From the NCBI GenBank assembly GCA_033398695.1, contig CM065818.1, positions 53,166,001-53,230,000 of the forward strand: 64,000 nt of DNA. The letters run 5' to 3'. Source of the DNA: Orobanche coerulescens (lineage: Eukaryota > Streptophyta > Magnoliopsida > Lamiales > Orobanchaceae). The translations under genes and the position numbers were made by a program. Positions 45,440-56,991 of the stretch are shown piece by piece. Each line of letters begins with the position of its first letter. Position 1 is the stretch's first letter. Under the pieces are notes generated by a model that did not search any database, was not told the DNA's origin, and saw only the letters and a program-made list of their open reading frames with translations.

Positions 45440-45496
45440 GTGGGGAAGCGGACATGAAGGAGCAGTGGGCTTAATATACGTCACTTAAGGCGATTA

Positions 45497-45830
45497 ACGT
45501 ACATAACAAGGTCGGGTTACGTACGTAAACATTGGATCAGGTCAGTCCAAATGGATGTCCACTAGGTGGAGCCACGTATGCAGAGGTCGTGCTAGCAAGT
45601 AGCTAGCTTGCTGAAAATCAAGTCAATGTTGGTTAAGTGCGCAAGGTGAGAGGACTTACGTACGTAAAGTCTGTAGGTTAGGATAGGCTAATACGGTGAT
45701 TTACATACTTAAAGGTGTTACTTAAGGTTAAGACAGTAACTACAGGGCTCAAACTAACATATGTAAAGGATGTTACTTACGTATGTAAGATGGGGTTGAC
45801 ATACGTAAGGCGGTTGAACTTACGTACGTA
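45497..45830 (+). repeat. Cluster of TTACGTACGTAA palindromes
   Basis: About eight copies or variants (TTACGTACGTAA, ACATACGTAAG, TTACGTATGTAAG) over 330 bp. Confidence 0.8.
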
Positions 45831-46434
45831 TACCTCGTTCATTTCAGCCGTTTTCAACTTTGTGCTTGAGCTTCCAGAGCTGCGTTATTTACCTAATTTC
45901 ATATGTTGAGCCTCTGCAACTTGGACTTTTAGTTTGTTGGAGTGTTGGATTGGCGTGCAAGCTCGAGAAGTCCGTTTCTACTGATTGTAAGTACATTTTT
46001 TGTCATGTTAAGGTATGTGTTAGTTTATGAATATGAAGAGTTCCGGAGTATATATCATGTTTAGAATGAACTATGATGAATTCTTGAATTTATGAATTGA
46101 TATACACGGACGATTATGGAATTTAGATTACATCTTGTAGTCTGTCACTATGTTGAGATTTTGGACAAATTGTTGATTGTTAGGGAGTTGTTTTGAAACT
46201 TTGGAGGATTTATGAATTTAAGAGAGTTTATTGTAAGATCAGTGGTGATTTTTATGAATTAGTCTGAATTATGTGCAAGTAAAAGAGAATGATGTTGAAT
46301 TCGATTGAAGTGGAGTTAGAGTTGATGTTTAATAAAGATATGGGAGTTTGATTATGTTGGTCTTGATAGTATGATCGAATGTGATTATGATTGTAGAATT
46401 GTTCGACCAGTGAGACCGTAATAAATTCGTGATT

Positions 46435-46732
46435 GTTGATCATTTAGAAATTATAAGTTGTACGATTTGAGATTGTATTGTGTTTAATTGACTTGTTAGA
46501 ATCATTAGTTATGATTTAAGGTTTGGGTGTTGTGAAGGTTGATGAGGGGGTTGATTCTAATCGATCTAATTATAGTCGTGGTTCGTTGATCATTTAGAAA
46601 TTATAAGTTGTACGATTTGAGATTGTATTGTGTTTAATTGACTTGTTAGAATCATTAGTTATGATTTAAGGTTTGGGTGTTGTGAAGGTTGATGAGGGGG
46701 TTGATTCTAATCGATCTAATTATAGTCGTGGT
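46435..46732. repeat. Exact 149-bp tandem duplication
   Basis: 'gttgatcatttagaaattat...atagtcgtggtt' occurs twice head to tail with period 149. I saw no differences. Confidence 0.92.
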
Positions 46733-47139
46733 TTAATGAAATTATTTTGATTATAACTTCTATGTTCTTGCAACGAAAATGTGAAATGATGTTTTCTTGT
46801 ATATGAAATGAATGTGAATGATGTTGTTCACCTGGTGAGGATCTGACAGAGCCGCTGGGGATTAGGTAGCCGTGATTCCAAACACAAACACAGGTTATCC
46901 ACCTGGTGATTACCCGATGGGGGGCCTCCGGGATTCCTTAATCGAGACTCGGAATCCGAATAACCATGATGGCTATGACATTCAATTATGAGACGTGGAC
47001 TATTTATGTTTTTGATGATATTTCTAATTTCTATTTGTTATGTGAAGCATATGTGAATGCTTTTGGTACAATGTTCAGAAACTTATGATGATATTCTAGC
47101 TAAAAAAATGTGGGGATGGAGCCAATTGCCACCTCCTTG

Positions 47140-47640
47140 ATCGGTTTCCCTGACGGTTCTTTACAACCTTTAGGAATGACAACATTGCCTGTCTCTGTTG
47201 GCGCGCTTTGAGAACAAGATGATCCGATTTCTTATTGTAGATATACCGTCTTCATATAATGCGATATTGGGTAGGCGCTCGCTGAACCTGTTCCAGGCAG
47301 TAGTTTGGGTCTACCATATGAAGATGAAATTCCCACTGAAGTAGTGGAAATGAAAGGGAATCAACATTCATTCCGCAACCTGTATGTAGATAGTATAAGA
47401 CGGTTAGAGTTGTTAGTCCAAGGGCTTGTGCGTAATGATGACAGGGATCGGGATAAAATCATTAAATGTGCGCACGCTAATGAAAACCTAATGGTAGTGG
47501 AATTAATTCCAGGAGATGCTAGTAAAATAGTCAAGGTCGGGACTATCTTGACTCCTGAACATCCTTGGGAGGCTTATACAAGTCTTGGGAGCAAATATAA
47601 ATGTCTTGAGAGCAGATATAAATGTCTCAGGGGTCTTATG
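47140..47640 (+). pseudogene. Gypsy (Tat/Ogre-type) protease-RT linker fragment
   Basis: Plus-strand RFLIVDIPSSYNAILGRRSL, then VYHMKMKFPTE across a frameshift, and VVELIPGDASKIVKVGTILT match the segment between protease and reverse transcriptase of Tat/Ogre-type gypsy elements, where 'YNAILGRP' and 'KFPT' are typical. It is a short, broken fragment with no adjoining reverse transcriptase. Confidence 0.6.
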
Positions 47641-48467
47641 TAGTTCTAACTCATCACCTAACCTTTGCTATACCTTTCTCGACGTATTCTCCCGATCCAA
47701 TAGCGTTTGTCCCGAAGTATTTGCACACAAGTCTCAGGTACATACGGGTCAGTTGGATCTTCTCTTGTGATGCGAAAATCAGGTCGGGTCGGCAGAGTGG
47801 GTCGGGATAATCAGTTCGGAAGTAAATCCCCTCTTCTTTTACACGGTGGTTTGGGGCGGTGTTATTTTATTAGAGTGGTCACTATCGAAAAACTTGTGCT
47901 GACATGAGGACAGTTGAATATATCGAAAAGCAACTATTTAAAAAGATTGTACGTATGCGTTTGAGACTTAATCCGTCTCAAGCCATCAAATACTGATATT
48001 TATGAATTAACTGATGTTTTGCAGACCTTCACTCAAATTTGTGAGTTCTGGACAATTTTATGAATCCCGAGTAGATTTCTAAAAATAAAAGACTCAGTGA
48101 ACTTCATTGATTTGTCAGATTAATTAATATGTCAAATGGACCCCGGCCTGCATGACAAAACTAATACTGGGCATATCCTCGCTGATTTTCTGATGAACTT
48201 ACCTTTGTTTGAATCTGATGAGATTTGTGCTATTGATGACTTTAGCATGATTAATGCTACTTAAATGGCAACTATTTTAAGGTACGATCATTAGGAATTA
48301 ACTATTCTAATTTAGTTGAAGCTGTTGGTCAAATTGGGAAATTATGTATCCTTTTTACGCTTTTACATTCTAAGTAAACTTTTTGCATTGTAGATTTATG
48401 CGTATATGTCCTGCAACATTGCTTGGGTACTTACAGTTAGTGAAAACGTAAATGACATCAGTGTTGC
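47641..48467. other. Decayed gypsy sequence, including an RNase H-like end
   Basis: About 48160-48265 reads HILADFLMNLPLFESDE on the plus strand, resembling the 'ADFL' end of Tat-type RNase H. The rest is unrecognisable. Confidence 0.4.
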
Positions 48468-49879
48468 ATGGCCCTTTTGCCTATTTTGCAGATTCCATCA
48501 ACTAATGGTCAAGTGCGTCACCTTCGTTATTCCTTTCCGATGCGCAAGCAACATGTTTCAGTCGCACGTTCTGCTAAGTTTCTGATGATGGAAAATTTTT
48601 ACCACCCTACTAAGCGTATAGCTTTATTGAATTATACCAAGGACAAGTTATGGAAATTCATCCCTGGTTCAGTTAAAGATTTTCCTTGGAATAAAGCATC
48701 GAGTGTCGCACTGCATGAATTACTGGTTTTGGGGAAAAAGCCATTGAAGTGGTCTTTGCTCGCATGCTTCACGTTTAGTTGCCTGTCTGATATTGCATAC
48801 TCGATCTCTAGAAACAAAGAGTTGGTGTTTCCTTTCGGTCTTTTTGTTGGAAGCCTGCTGACCAAATACGTTGATGAGATAGCTCGAGAACTCCTGCATG
48901 AACGCAAGGTAAAATTGTTTGGATTTTTTTATTTTTTCAAGTGTCAATTTGTGCTTCCAATTCTGGCGTAATTTCACCGAAATCCAAAAGGTTGTTGGGA
49001 GTAGGGGTGACCGAACCGAGCCAAGGCTAGTATATCAAATTTAAGTTTGACTCGTTAATTATCGAGCTGAACTCGAGTTTTCTTTTATCAGACATTTTGT
49101 GGCTCATTCGAGCTTAATCGAGTCTAAACGAACATTCTAAATTTATATTTAAATTAAGTAAAATATCATTTTGTCGATAAAATAAATTATTCTATTCACA
49201 ATATATATTATATTTACTGAAATCATTGCTTTCTTATAGTATATAAAGTTAATTAGAGGTTTAATGTACATCTTACTAATTATAGTATAAAAATACAAGA
49301 TGCACCAAATTAATAATTGCATATTTTTATTCTAACTTACTTATCGAGGTGAATATTGTCAATCTCAAGCTTTACTCATTTAGGTAACGAGCTTTCCTAA
49401 GCGAGATCAAATGAGCTTTTTGTCGAGTCGATCTTGAACAGCTCACAAACCAGCTCAGTTCACTTACACCCCTATTTTTTTTGGGGGTGGGGTGGGGTGG
49501 GGTGGGGGGCGGTATACTTCCGATTCGGATTCGGGATATTGCTTGACTATTATTATAAACAAATAAGCACTTTTTACAACTTCTTTGCCAAATATTTTCT
49601 TCTTACCACTGATTCAGCTTTTAGTTTCTATCTACAGACATTTGATCTTTTTTTTTTCTCCAGGATGGGCATATTACTTTGCGACTTTTGGGCATATCTT
49701 GCTTTTTTGTTCTTGTGAAGTTTATTTCCGCGTACTTCCATGGAGGAAATGATTTTCTATTGCATGCTGCAAACGGAGGATTGTTGCAAGTTCTCTGGAA
49801 TTGGAAAAACTTGCCGAAAAGAGCTGCAGAAAACTCTTTGGCGGGAGATGAATCGATCCCCATGAATGCTGATAACTAG
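48468..49879 (+). CDS. EMB1273-like plastid-targeted membrane protein, two exons
   Basis: Plant-specific protein resembling Arabidopsis EMB1273 as I remember it; its biochemical role is not known to me. Exon 48468-48908 and exon 49664-49879 join in phase (donor AAG/GTAAAA, acceptor TTTCTCCAG) to give about 218 residues. The N-terminus is Ser/Arg/Lys-rich, like a transit peptide. Then come LLNYTKDKLWKFIPGSVKDF, hydrophobic segments WSLLACFTFSCLSDIAYSI, ELVFPFGLFVGSLL and LLGISCFFVLVKFISAYF, and the tail LLHAANGGLLQVLWNWKNLP. The polypyrimidine tract and TTTTGCAG at 48471-48490 make it possible that the true exon starts at 48491 and that translation begins in an upstream exon. The intron holds a MITE and a G-rich run. 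This is the best candidate for a live host gene in the window. Confidence 0.75.
49002..49473. mobile_element. hAT-like MITE in the intron (472 bp)
   Basis: Ends 'taggggtgaccgaaccgagc' and '...tcagttcacttacacccta'-type sequence give inverted TAGGGGTG(A/T). 'gagctttactc' and 'cgagctgaactcgag' repeats inside. No clear 8-bp duplication. Confidence 0.6.
49482..49511 (+). repeat. G-quadruplex-type (GGGGT)n run
   Basis: Five runs of four or more G separated by single T on the coding strand of the intron, next to the MITE end. Confidence 0.85.
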
Positions 49880-51330
49880 GTTCAATGTTTGGCATTCGAC
49901 CGATGATGCTCGTCTCTAGGAGTAATATAGTACCGAGTCAGTGTCTGGTTTCTGACCCTTCTCTTCTTCTTCCTTGTGACTCAAGGTTTGAAATCTTCTT
50001 GATTTTAGAGAAAAAGGGAATAAGAGAAGCACGGAAAGGAAAGTGGTTTTTATTATTGTTAGAATAATGAGAGGCTTTTTTTTTTTTTTTTTTTTTTTGG
50101 GTGAGAAAATGAGAGGCTTTTGTATAGAGTTAGTTCTATTTGTGTGTAAAATTTAGCATTTTGCTCTCGCTTGCTATCATTTATTTGAAGAAATAATTAT
50201 AAAGAATAGAGTTTTCATTGAGCAATTCATGCCACCAACAATTACTAATTGTATGTGGGGTTACTTTTTTTATTAACTTTATTTGTATGCGGGGTAATGT
50301 TATACTAGCCAATAATATGTTAGCAAAATATATTTGAAAATAGAAGAATTTATAATTTCACAATTGATAAAATATTAGATATATTATTTGAACTTAATTT
50401 TTTTAACTTTTTTAGTAAATATTAAAAAAAGAAGGAAAGGAGGAATAGAAAAGTAATTCTTTATTGTAAGAATGTGATAAAATATTATATATATTATTTG
50501 AACTTAGTTTTTTTAAATTTATTTAGTAAATAATAAAAAAAGAACAGAAGAACAGAAAAGTAATTTTTATTCTAAAAATATGATGTATGTGTGCACAAAT
50601 ATGTGTACACATCTATCTTTACTATTAAAAGAGAGTCGTGATACATGTCATTTTGTAAGTTCTTTGATTTTTTTTTTAAAATATAGCTTATATATATAGG
50701 GATGTATTCTTAAATTTCTAGAATTTTTTTTTAGATATGTGTTGTGGGAGTTTTATTCCACAACTTACACTCATATACTAATAAAAAAAATTATTCCCTT
50801 ATTTTTTAGTTTAAAGTTCTAAATCTTTATAATTTTTTATATCATAAATTCTTATTTCTTTATTCTTAATTCTTATTACGATCTCCAATTATACATCCGT
50901 ATTGAATATAATAAATTTGATGGATTTACATTAATGGCCGATTGCACAAAAATTTATATTAAAAAATATGGATATTAATTTTCAGTAAAATTAATTGATG
51001 CAAATAAAAATAAATTAATTCATGTTTATACAATTAGATTTAAGACTCATATTGCTTACACAAAAATTAAATTCTGATATTTATTTAATTATAATAACAA
51101 AAAAAATAAAACATACACTGCACACACACACATATATTTATATATATTAGGACTTAAGCATATACAATTTTCGTCCCGAAAATTGTTCCTGCCTTTTTTC
51201 GGTATGTTCTGAAAATTTATTCATGTAATGGACACTAATTGACTTAACACTATGCTAATGTGATACTCTTTCTTCAATTATATTACACTCCATAAGTTTT
51301 TTATTAACACTACGCTAATGTGATACTCAT
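49880..51330. other. 3' flank of the plastid-protein gene; AT-rich intergenic
   Basis: 3' UTR-like sequence to about 50220. A tandem pair of about 108 bp lies at 50366-50472 and 50476-50582. 'atctatctttactattaaaag' at 50611 resembles a Helitron 5' end, but no 3' end was found. A 23-bp direct repeat, 'aacactaygctaatgtgata', occurs at 51247 and 51307. Confidence 0.4.
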
Positions 51331-51396
51331 CAGAGGCGGAGGGAGGGGGTGGCGGGTAGGGGCTATGGCCCCCTCCCAAATTTTTTTTTCTACTGA
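51331..51396 (+). mobile_element. hAT terminal fragment
   Basis: 'cagaggcggagggag...ggggctatggccccctcccaaa' matches the common plant hAT end CAGAGGCGGA. The partner end was not found; the LINE tail follows at once. Confidence 0.45.
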
Positions 51397-51427
<31 letters not shown>

Positions 51428-52633
51428 TTTTTTTTTTTTATTATAACATCACTTCATTAGAAAATCATAAGAAATTACAAGAAATTAGTGGGGAGCCGAG
51501 AAACTAACTGGGCCCCCACTCCTCTAGCAATAGCGAAACTAATACGATTAAAAATATGAACTGCAGTACGAGCCCCAATGTCTTGAGTCAAGGAGAAACG
51601 TATAATACGATTTAGTAAGGTTATCGCCTCTTTCTCAAGTTCTCCAAAAGAAGAAAAGGAAAAGGGGAGGAACCCGTATCCGATATCTGCGCATTTAGCC
51701 TCATACTTGACACGTTTACGTCGTGCAGCCTCACTAACCGCACGCCCTGGCACAAAATCAAGCAACCCCGATTGCGTCAAAGGAGACGAACCTGTAAGAT
51801 CAACGCAAACATCACGCCCGCCATCCCAAGAATAGAGCAATATATCAGCCGGGCGCAAGGGTCTGTCCATATCTCCATGAAGCCCAATATCCACCTCCTT
51901 ACGAACAGAAATCCCGGACCGAGAGCAAATATCAACAAGGACATCACGCACAATGTTATGCCGATGTTTAATGCCGACAATACCCGCACACGAAACTGCA
52001 TGATCCCCATAATTATCTCCAGTAAAAACCTTAGAACACGCCGAGCACGGTATCTGAACAGTGAAAAGGGGAACACCCAGTCGATAACACAGCACACAAC
52101 GATAGGTCTTGGCGTTCATAGTTTGTCCCAATCCAGATATAGGAACCACTCTAAGCCAATTAGACGTATGATCCTCCTTTAGTATGCTCCATAGCGCCAC
52201 CTGTCGAGGGGATAGATGGAACGTAGATTCAGCATTTTGGGTAACCCGATCGAAGTATATATCTGCCAATTTCTTCATAAGTTTGGGGGCAGCGACCTCG
52301 CTAGGGTTACTCAAAAGGTCAATATCCATATTCACATTAAAAGTACTTAGAGCATCATCAAATGAGGGACCAGTAGTCACAATACCAGCACTATGGAGGA
52401 GCTTAGTCTGTAGACAAGCAGATTGAAGTCTCGAAGCAAGAAAAGCATAGTTCAAAACATCACCTGCAGAATATAAACCGAGCCCCCCAAATGCAAAGGG
52501 TAAGGTGGCGAGTCTCCATTGCCAATCACCAAAACCGGGCCCAGAGGCAGTGACAATACGTTCCAAGGAAGAACGAAGTGCCTCATCAAAAGAAACCTGA
52601 GCACACTCAAAGACCCGAGGAGAACATTTTGTA
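51397..52633 (-). pseudogene. LINE 3' half: thumb, zinc motif, restriction-like endonuclease, (TAA)n tail
   Basis: A frame open from about 52633 to 51475 encodes GDWQWRLATLPFAFGGLGLY, LSPRQVALWSIL, ISGLGQTMNAKTYRCVLCYR, a C-x2-C...H-x4-C motif (CSACSKVFTGDNYGDHAVSC), then KHRHNIVRDVLVDI and LRPADILLYSW...DVCVDLTG, resembling the PD...D-x-(D/E/K) core of a restriction-like endonuclease, and ends LVSRLPTNFL. Beyond the stop the minus strand has an A-run and a (TAA)n tail (51439-51397), a LINE-type 3' end. RLE LINEs cut the target and prime cDNA on it. The same gene type recurs in plant annotations as 'reverse transcriptase-like'. The 5' part lies at 56992-57345 beyond an insertion. Confidence 0.75.
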
Positions 52634-52682
52634 TAATGTAAAACCGACAGTGAATTATTTTTGAGTATTTGGTTGTGTATGT
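52634..52682. other. Left junction of the composite insertion into the LINE
   Basis: LINE homology stops at about 52633. 'gaacat' occurs here (52620-52625) and at the right junction (56987-56992). Confidence 0.5.
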
Positions 52683-52889
52683 TATGTGTTTATTGCAGAT
52701 GAAGATCGCAGCAAGTTCGACAAGAAAGCTGTCCGCTGCATATTCGTTGGATATGATGAACAAAAGAAAGGCTGGAGATGTTGCGATCCAAATACAAACA
52801 AGATCTATATCTCACGAAATGTTGTATTCGATGAGGCATCTTCATGGTGGGCAAACAAGGTGGCATTACCAGATACACATGAGCTGTAA
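52683..52889 (+). pseudogene. Copia integrase C-terminal fragment
   Basis: Plus-strand DRSKFDKKAVRCIFVGYDEQ, KGWRCCDPNTNKIYISR and VVFDEASSWW are the standard end of copia integrase. It is opposite in orientation to the copia fragment at 53993-55854, which begins just downstream of this point in the protein. The two may be halves of one element separated by an inversion. Confidence 0.85.
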
Positions 52890-53634
52890 GAAAATCTACA
52901 CTTTGCAATATTTATTTTTCAATATATTTAATATATTATATATATTTATATATTATTTTACATTAATAAATCTTATATATTTATGATAATGAGAAGTTTT
53001 ATAAATGAATATATATTATAAAAATAAAATATAACATAAAATTTTATATAAATATTTATTTTATTAACTATAAAATAATAATTTTCCTGTGAGGGTCGAC
53101 CCGACTTGCTCCGTTACCTGTGGTGGGTCGATCCATCCCGCCCCTTTCATCTTATGGGGCGGTTTTGGGTCTCACCCTGACCCGTTCCATTATCTCCCTA
53201 ATCTAATAGTTTTTATTAGTATTACACATATCTATATTCGCTCCGTTCCGCCCAAAGTGTAAAATTTAGTCCAAGAAAGTCTCTTTAGAAATACAATATT
53301 TCATTAAATATTTCAAATCAAATATAACAATCACTTTTTATTTTTTAATCTCCACCACACATTTACCATCAATACTTTTTATCTTTTAATCTACACCACA
53401 CACTCATTATCAATACTTACAGAACTTACACCTCTATCACATTCGATCATTCTTCTGAGATACATCACTTTTGCTCCAAATATTGTACTTTGACTGGGAC
53501 GAGGGAGTATTTAAATTTAGGCATGCATCCTTTTCTGAAAATCTGTCATAGGGAATTTGTGCGGGAAATGATTTGTAATATCCAAACTCTTTGATTGGAA
53601 AGTCATAGGAGAATATTAGCTTATCAGTCCATGG
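52890..53634. other. AT-rich intergenic sequence
   Basis: Low-complexity 'atatttatat' to 53090, then a more complex 'gggtcgacccgac...cctgacccgttcc' stretch (53090-53185) like a MITE subterminal region. No gene. Confidence 0.35.
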
Positions 53635-53983
53635 TGTTGAGATATCAAAGGATCATTATAGTGAATTTCTAATGATTTGAGAGAAAAATATTTGTTCTAT
53701 TATCACTCAGGAATAGATACAAACTCACAAAATAGAAAAACTCTCAAACTCACTCAATCTCAACTTGGATTGTTATTCACTCTTTGAACTCACTCTTGGA
53801 GATGGGATGGTTACCAATGCTACAAACATGCCTTATTTATAGGTAGTAAATATGGTGTGAAAGGATCAACCATGTGAAGTTTCTCATCCCTTTCTTGTCA
53901 AACTTGCCAACTAATTGTTCAAAAGTAGATGCCTTCACATGTTGAAATACTTAGCCTCCATTCTAGAAGGGTTTGAATTCTAA
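53635..53983 (-). repeat. 3' LTR of a truncated copia element
   Basis: Minus strand begins TGTTAGAATTCAAACC just after purine-rich GGGTTTGAGGGTGAG and ends ...GATATCTCAACA. Contains TATA-like CTATAAATAAGG. Confidence 0.7.
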
Positions 53984-53992
53984 CACTCACCC

Positions 53993-55854
53993 TCAAACCC
54001 GACTTTGCATTCCGAGTAATTTCCGAAACTGATAAATCTTTGTTGGGGATAAGCTCTTCGTAAATATGTCTGCAACTTGATCTTCTGTATTGACTGGTTT
54101 CATGTCAATATCTCCTTGGAGTACCTTCTCTCGTAAGAAATGATAATGCACTTCGACATGCTTGGTCCGAGCATGAAATACTGGATTCTCAGCCAAACGA
54201 ACTGCTGACAGATTGTCACAGTGTAATGCAACTCCATCTTCTATTGGTTGGTTTAAATCCTTCATGAGTTGAGTCAACCAAGCACACTCTTGTGCTGCCA
54301 TCGCCCCTGCTCTATATTCCGCTTCAGTAGTTGAAAGAGAAACGGTAGGTTGTCTCTTACTGCACCATGATATAGCTCCTGAACCAAGATTGAATATATA
54401 TATCCTGTAGTCGATCTCCGGGTGTCATGGTCTCCGGCATAGTCAGCATCACAATAGCCGCTGACCTTGCTTTGTACTCCCTTCTTGTAGAAAAGTCCCC
54501 AATCAATTATGCCTTTAACATATCTGAGGATTCTTTTAACTGTTTCAATATGTGACTTCTTCGGTTTCTGCATGAACCTGCTAACAACACCTACAGCGAA
54601 TGCTATGTCAGGTCTGGAAAGAGTTAGATAGATAAGACTATCTACTATTTGTCGGTACATTCTTGTGTCCTCCAAGTCTTTCCCATCGTAGGCACACAAC
54701 TTCAAGTTTGGCTCCATTGGGGTAGATATTGGCTTGCAGTCAGTTAGCCTAAACTTCTCGATTAAATCTCTTGCATATTTCTGCTGACCAAGAAATATAC
54801 CATCTGTTCTTTCGACTTCCAATCCTAGGAAGTGTTTCAGTTCACCAAGTTCCTTCATTTGAAATCGGACTAACAAGTTTGCCCTTGTTCGTTGAATCTC
54901 GTTTTCGTCATCGTCAGTGGTGATTAGATCATCCACATATATAAGGACTACTGCTAGCTTGCCTCCTTGAGTTTTCAAGGAATCTGCTGGGGCAATATGA
55001 TAACCACTTTAGACTAGAAACTCAGCAATTTTTCGGTACCATGCTCGAGGTGCCTGCTTCAAGCCATACAACGCCTTTTTCAACTTGCACACATACTCAG
55101 GCTTTTCATGATTCACAAATCCTTTCGGTTGATCAATATAGATATCACGATCAAGTTCCCCATGTAAAAACGCATTCTTCACATCCATTTGCCATAATTT
55201 CCAAGACTTATTTGCTACTAAGGCTAGTAAGACACGAACTGTAGTAATCTTTGCAACTGGACTAAACGTCTCGTCATAGTCTATGCCATACTCTTGAGAG
55301 AATCCATGAACAACTAATAGAGCCTTATACCTCTCGATTGTACCATTTGGACGAATCTTCAACTTGTAAACTCATTTGCAGGATATGGGTTTAACACCTT
55401 GAGGTTTTAGCACTAAATTCCAAGTTTGATTTCGTTTTAATGCCAAAATCTCTTCTTCCATGGCCTTTCTCCACTCTGGACTATTTGATGCTTCTTCAAA
55501 TGTACTTGGCTCTTTGACTTCAGCATAAGCAGCATCTACATACTTTAGATTTAGCCGTCTTTCTCTGGTGGACCTTCGCACTTGAGGTTGTGAAGGTTCC
55601 TGCTCTTCCGGTTGACTAGCCTGTACTTCATCTGGTGTTTCATATACACATGTTCTCCAAGGGCTACTTGATTTGGACCGTACCTCAACTTGATCCGACG
55701 GGGATCTTGGTTCTTCTATGTCATTGTTGTCTTGAGAGGAATGTAGCTGCAATTCACCTTGATTTAGACTACTTATTTCTTTTTTTACTGTACGATGAAA
55801 TGATGACAACTCTTGATTGTGTACGACGATATAACTATGACGATTGTGTAACAT
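53993..55854 (-). pseudogene. Copia pol 3' part: RT and RNase H, truncated and frameshifted
   Basis: Starts in the linker after integrase (RRSTRERRLNLKYVDAAY, WRKAMEEEILALKRNQTWNL), then reverse transcriptase ([49 protein letters not shown]) and RNase H ([29 protein letters not shown]). Breaks include an in-frame stop and small deletion near 55008-54978, a frame change near 54390 that later reverts, and loss of all upstream gag, protease and integrase. The catalytic YVDD is intact. Its LTR follows directly at 53983. Confidence 0.9.
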
Positions 55855-55862
55855 TGAGACGT

Positions 55863-55949
55863 TTTTGATATTTATGACTAGTTTGTTTGATTATTCAGAA
55901 ATTGAAAGCAGGTAATGAAAATAATTAAAAATTCAGAATATTGAGCAAA
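55863..55949. other. Truncation point of the copia fragment
   Basis: AT-rich sequence of unclear origin. Confidence 0.3.
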
Positions 55950-56360
55950 AACATAAAATACCGACGGCATTACCGACGGAAAAACTGCAGTTGAAAAATT
56001 ACCGACGCCCTTTTACCGTCGGTAAAATGCGTCGTGATTTACAGTTTTACCAACGGCTGCAAGGCCGTCGGCAATAGTAAATTAGCGACGGCTAAATTCC
56101 GTCGGCAAAGGCGTCGTCATTGTTCCGTTTAACAATGCCAGGCCCGGCGTCGTTATTGCAAAACTAACGATGGCAACACGACGTCGTAAATTCCGTCGGC
56201 CGTGGCGTCAGTAGTGGCGTCGGTATCCGTCGGCAAAACCGTCCCAGTTTCAGGTCACCCGGGGATTGCCCGACGCCAACGGCGTCAGGAAGCCGTCGGT
56301 AATTTACGCCACGAAATGGCGTCGGTAATTTTTTACCGTCGATCAGTTTTCCAACGCCCT
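55950..56360. mobile_element. CACTA-like subterminal repeat array (CCGTCGGTAA)
   Basis: At least fifteen copies of 'accgacgg', 'ccgtcggtaat' and 'ggcgtcg' variants on both strands, forming inverted pairs, much more GC-rich than its surroundings. The style matches subterminal regions of CACTA elements, but neither CACTA terminus is visible. Confidence 0.5.
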
Positions 56361-56383
56361 TCATTACCGCTGTAATGCTCCAT

Positions 56384-56991
56384 ACTTCACGATAAAAAAG
56401 ATCAATGTACGACCGTAATGTTCGAGTGTTTACAGCAATAAGGTGCTCTTGTCAAAATATGATCCAGCAAGTTAGTTGAATTTCATGTAAAGGCCTACAG
56501 CCATATTGGACCTTGTTTTATGGTCGTAAGCATCGTATGAGTTTTGATACTTAATTTACTTAAGGGAGTTACGATCGTAAGGAGGTATATGTTATTTCCG
56601 TAACATCATTTTTCTATATATAGGGGGAGCAAATTTTTTTGCTCATTTGCACATCCCCTCGCCCCTTCGTGATTTCTGAGTGCGCTTGAGTGTTGTTGAG
56701 TGTTCTTGGAGAGTTGGATACTTGGAGAATCATAGTTAATCATCCATGAAAGAATATAACAAGCATATCAATTGATCAACATTGTTCATCCGAATCTAGG
56801 TGAGTTGACGTTTTGATTTTGAAGAGGTTGATGATTTTCGTATGGGTTTTCATTTTGAGTTGGTTTATATTGTTGTTGGGTGTATAATCATGATATATAT
56901 GGGTACATATATGTGATTATAAGATATATATGATTATCACTTGAGTTTCTTATATTGGTGTTGAAGAACACCTTGAATGTGGGTTACGAAC
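56384..56991 (+). mobile_element. Tekay-type LTR fragment with TTACGATCGTAA palindrome
   Basis: Palindromes (GTACGACCGTAA, TTACGATCGTAA, TTCCGTAAC), then TATA-like 'tctatatatagggg' at 56615 and a leader. 56880-56985 matches the order of the Tekay LTR at 9285-9390 ('ataatcatg.tatat', 'gaacaccttgaatgtggg'). Cut off at the LINE junction. Confidence 0.65.

Larger units (their letters stand above)
45475..46990 (+). mobile_element. LTR remnant with TTACGTACGTAA palindromes
   Basis: A palindrome cluster (45497-45830) is followed by leader-like sequence and, at 46830-46960, 'cacctggtgaggatctgac' and 'gattacccgatgggg' blocks like those in the 3' half of Tekay-type LTRs. Neither LTR terminus is clear; the left side is cut by the repeat and MITE. 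Confidence 0.45.

Noticed and set aside
51772..52426. Plus-strand frames opposite the LINE
   Set aside because: Antisense shadows of the 363-residue LINE frame.
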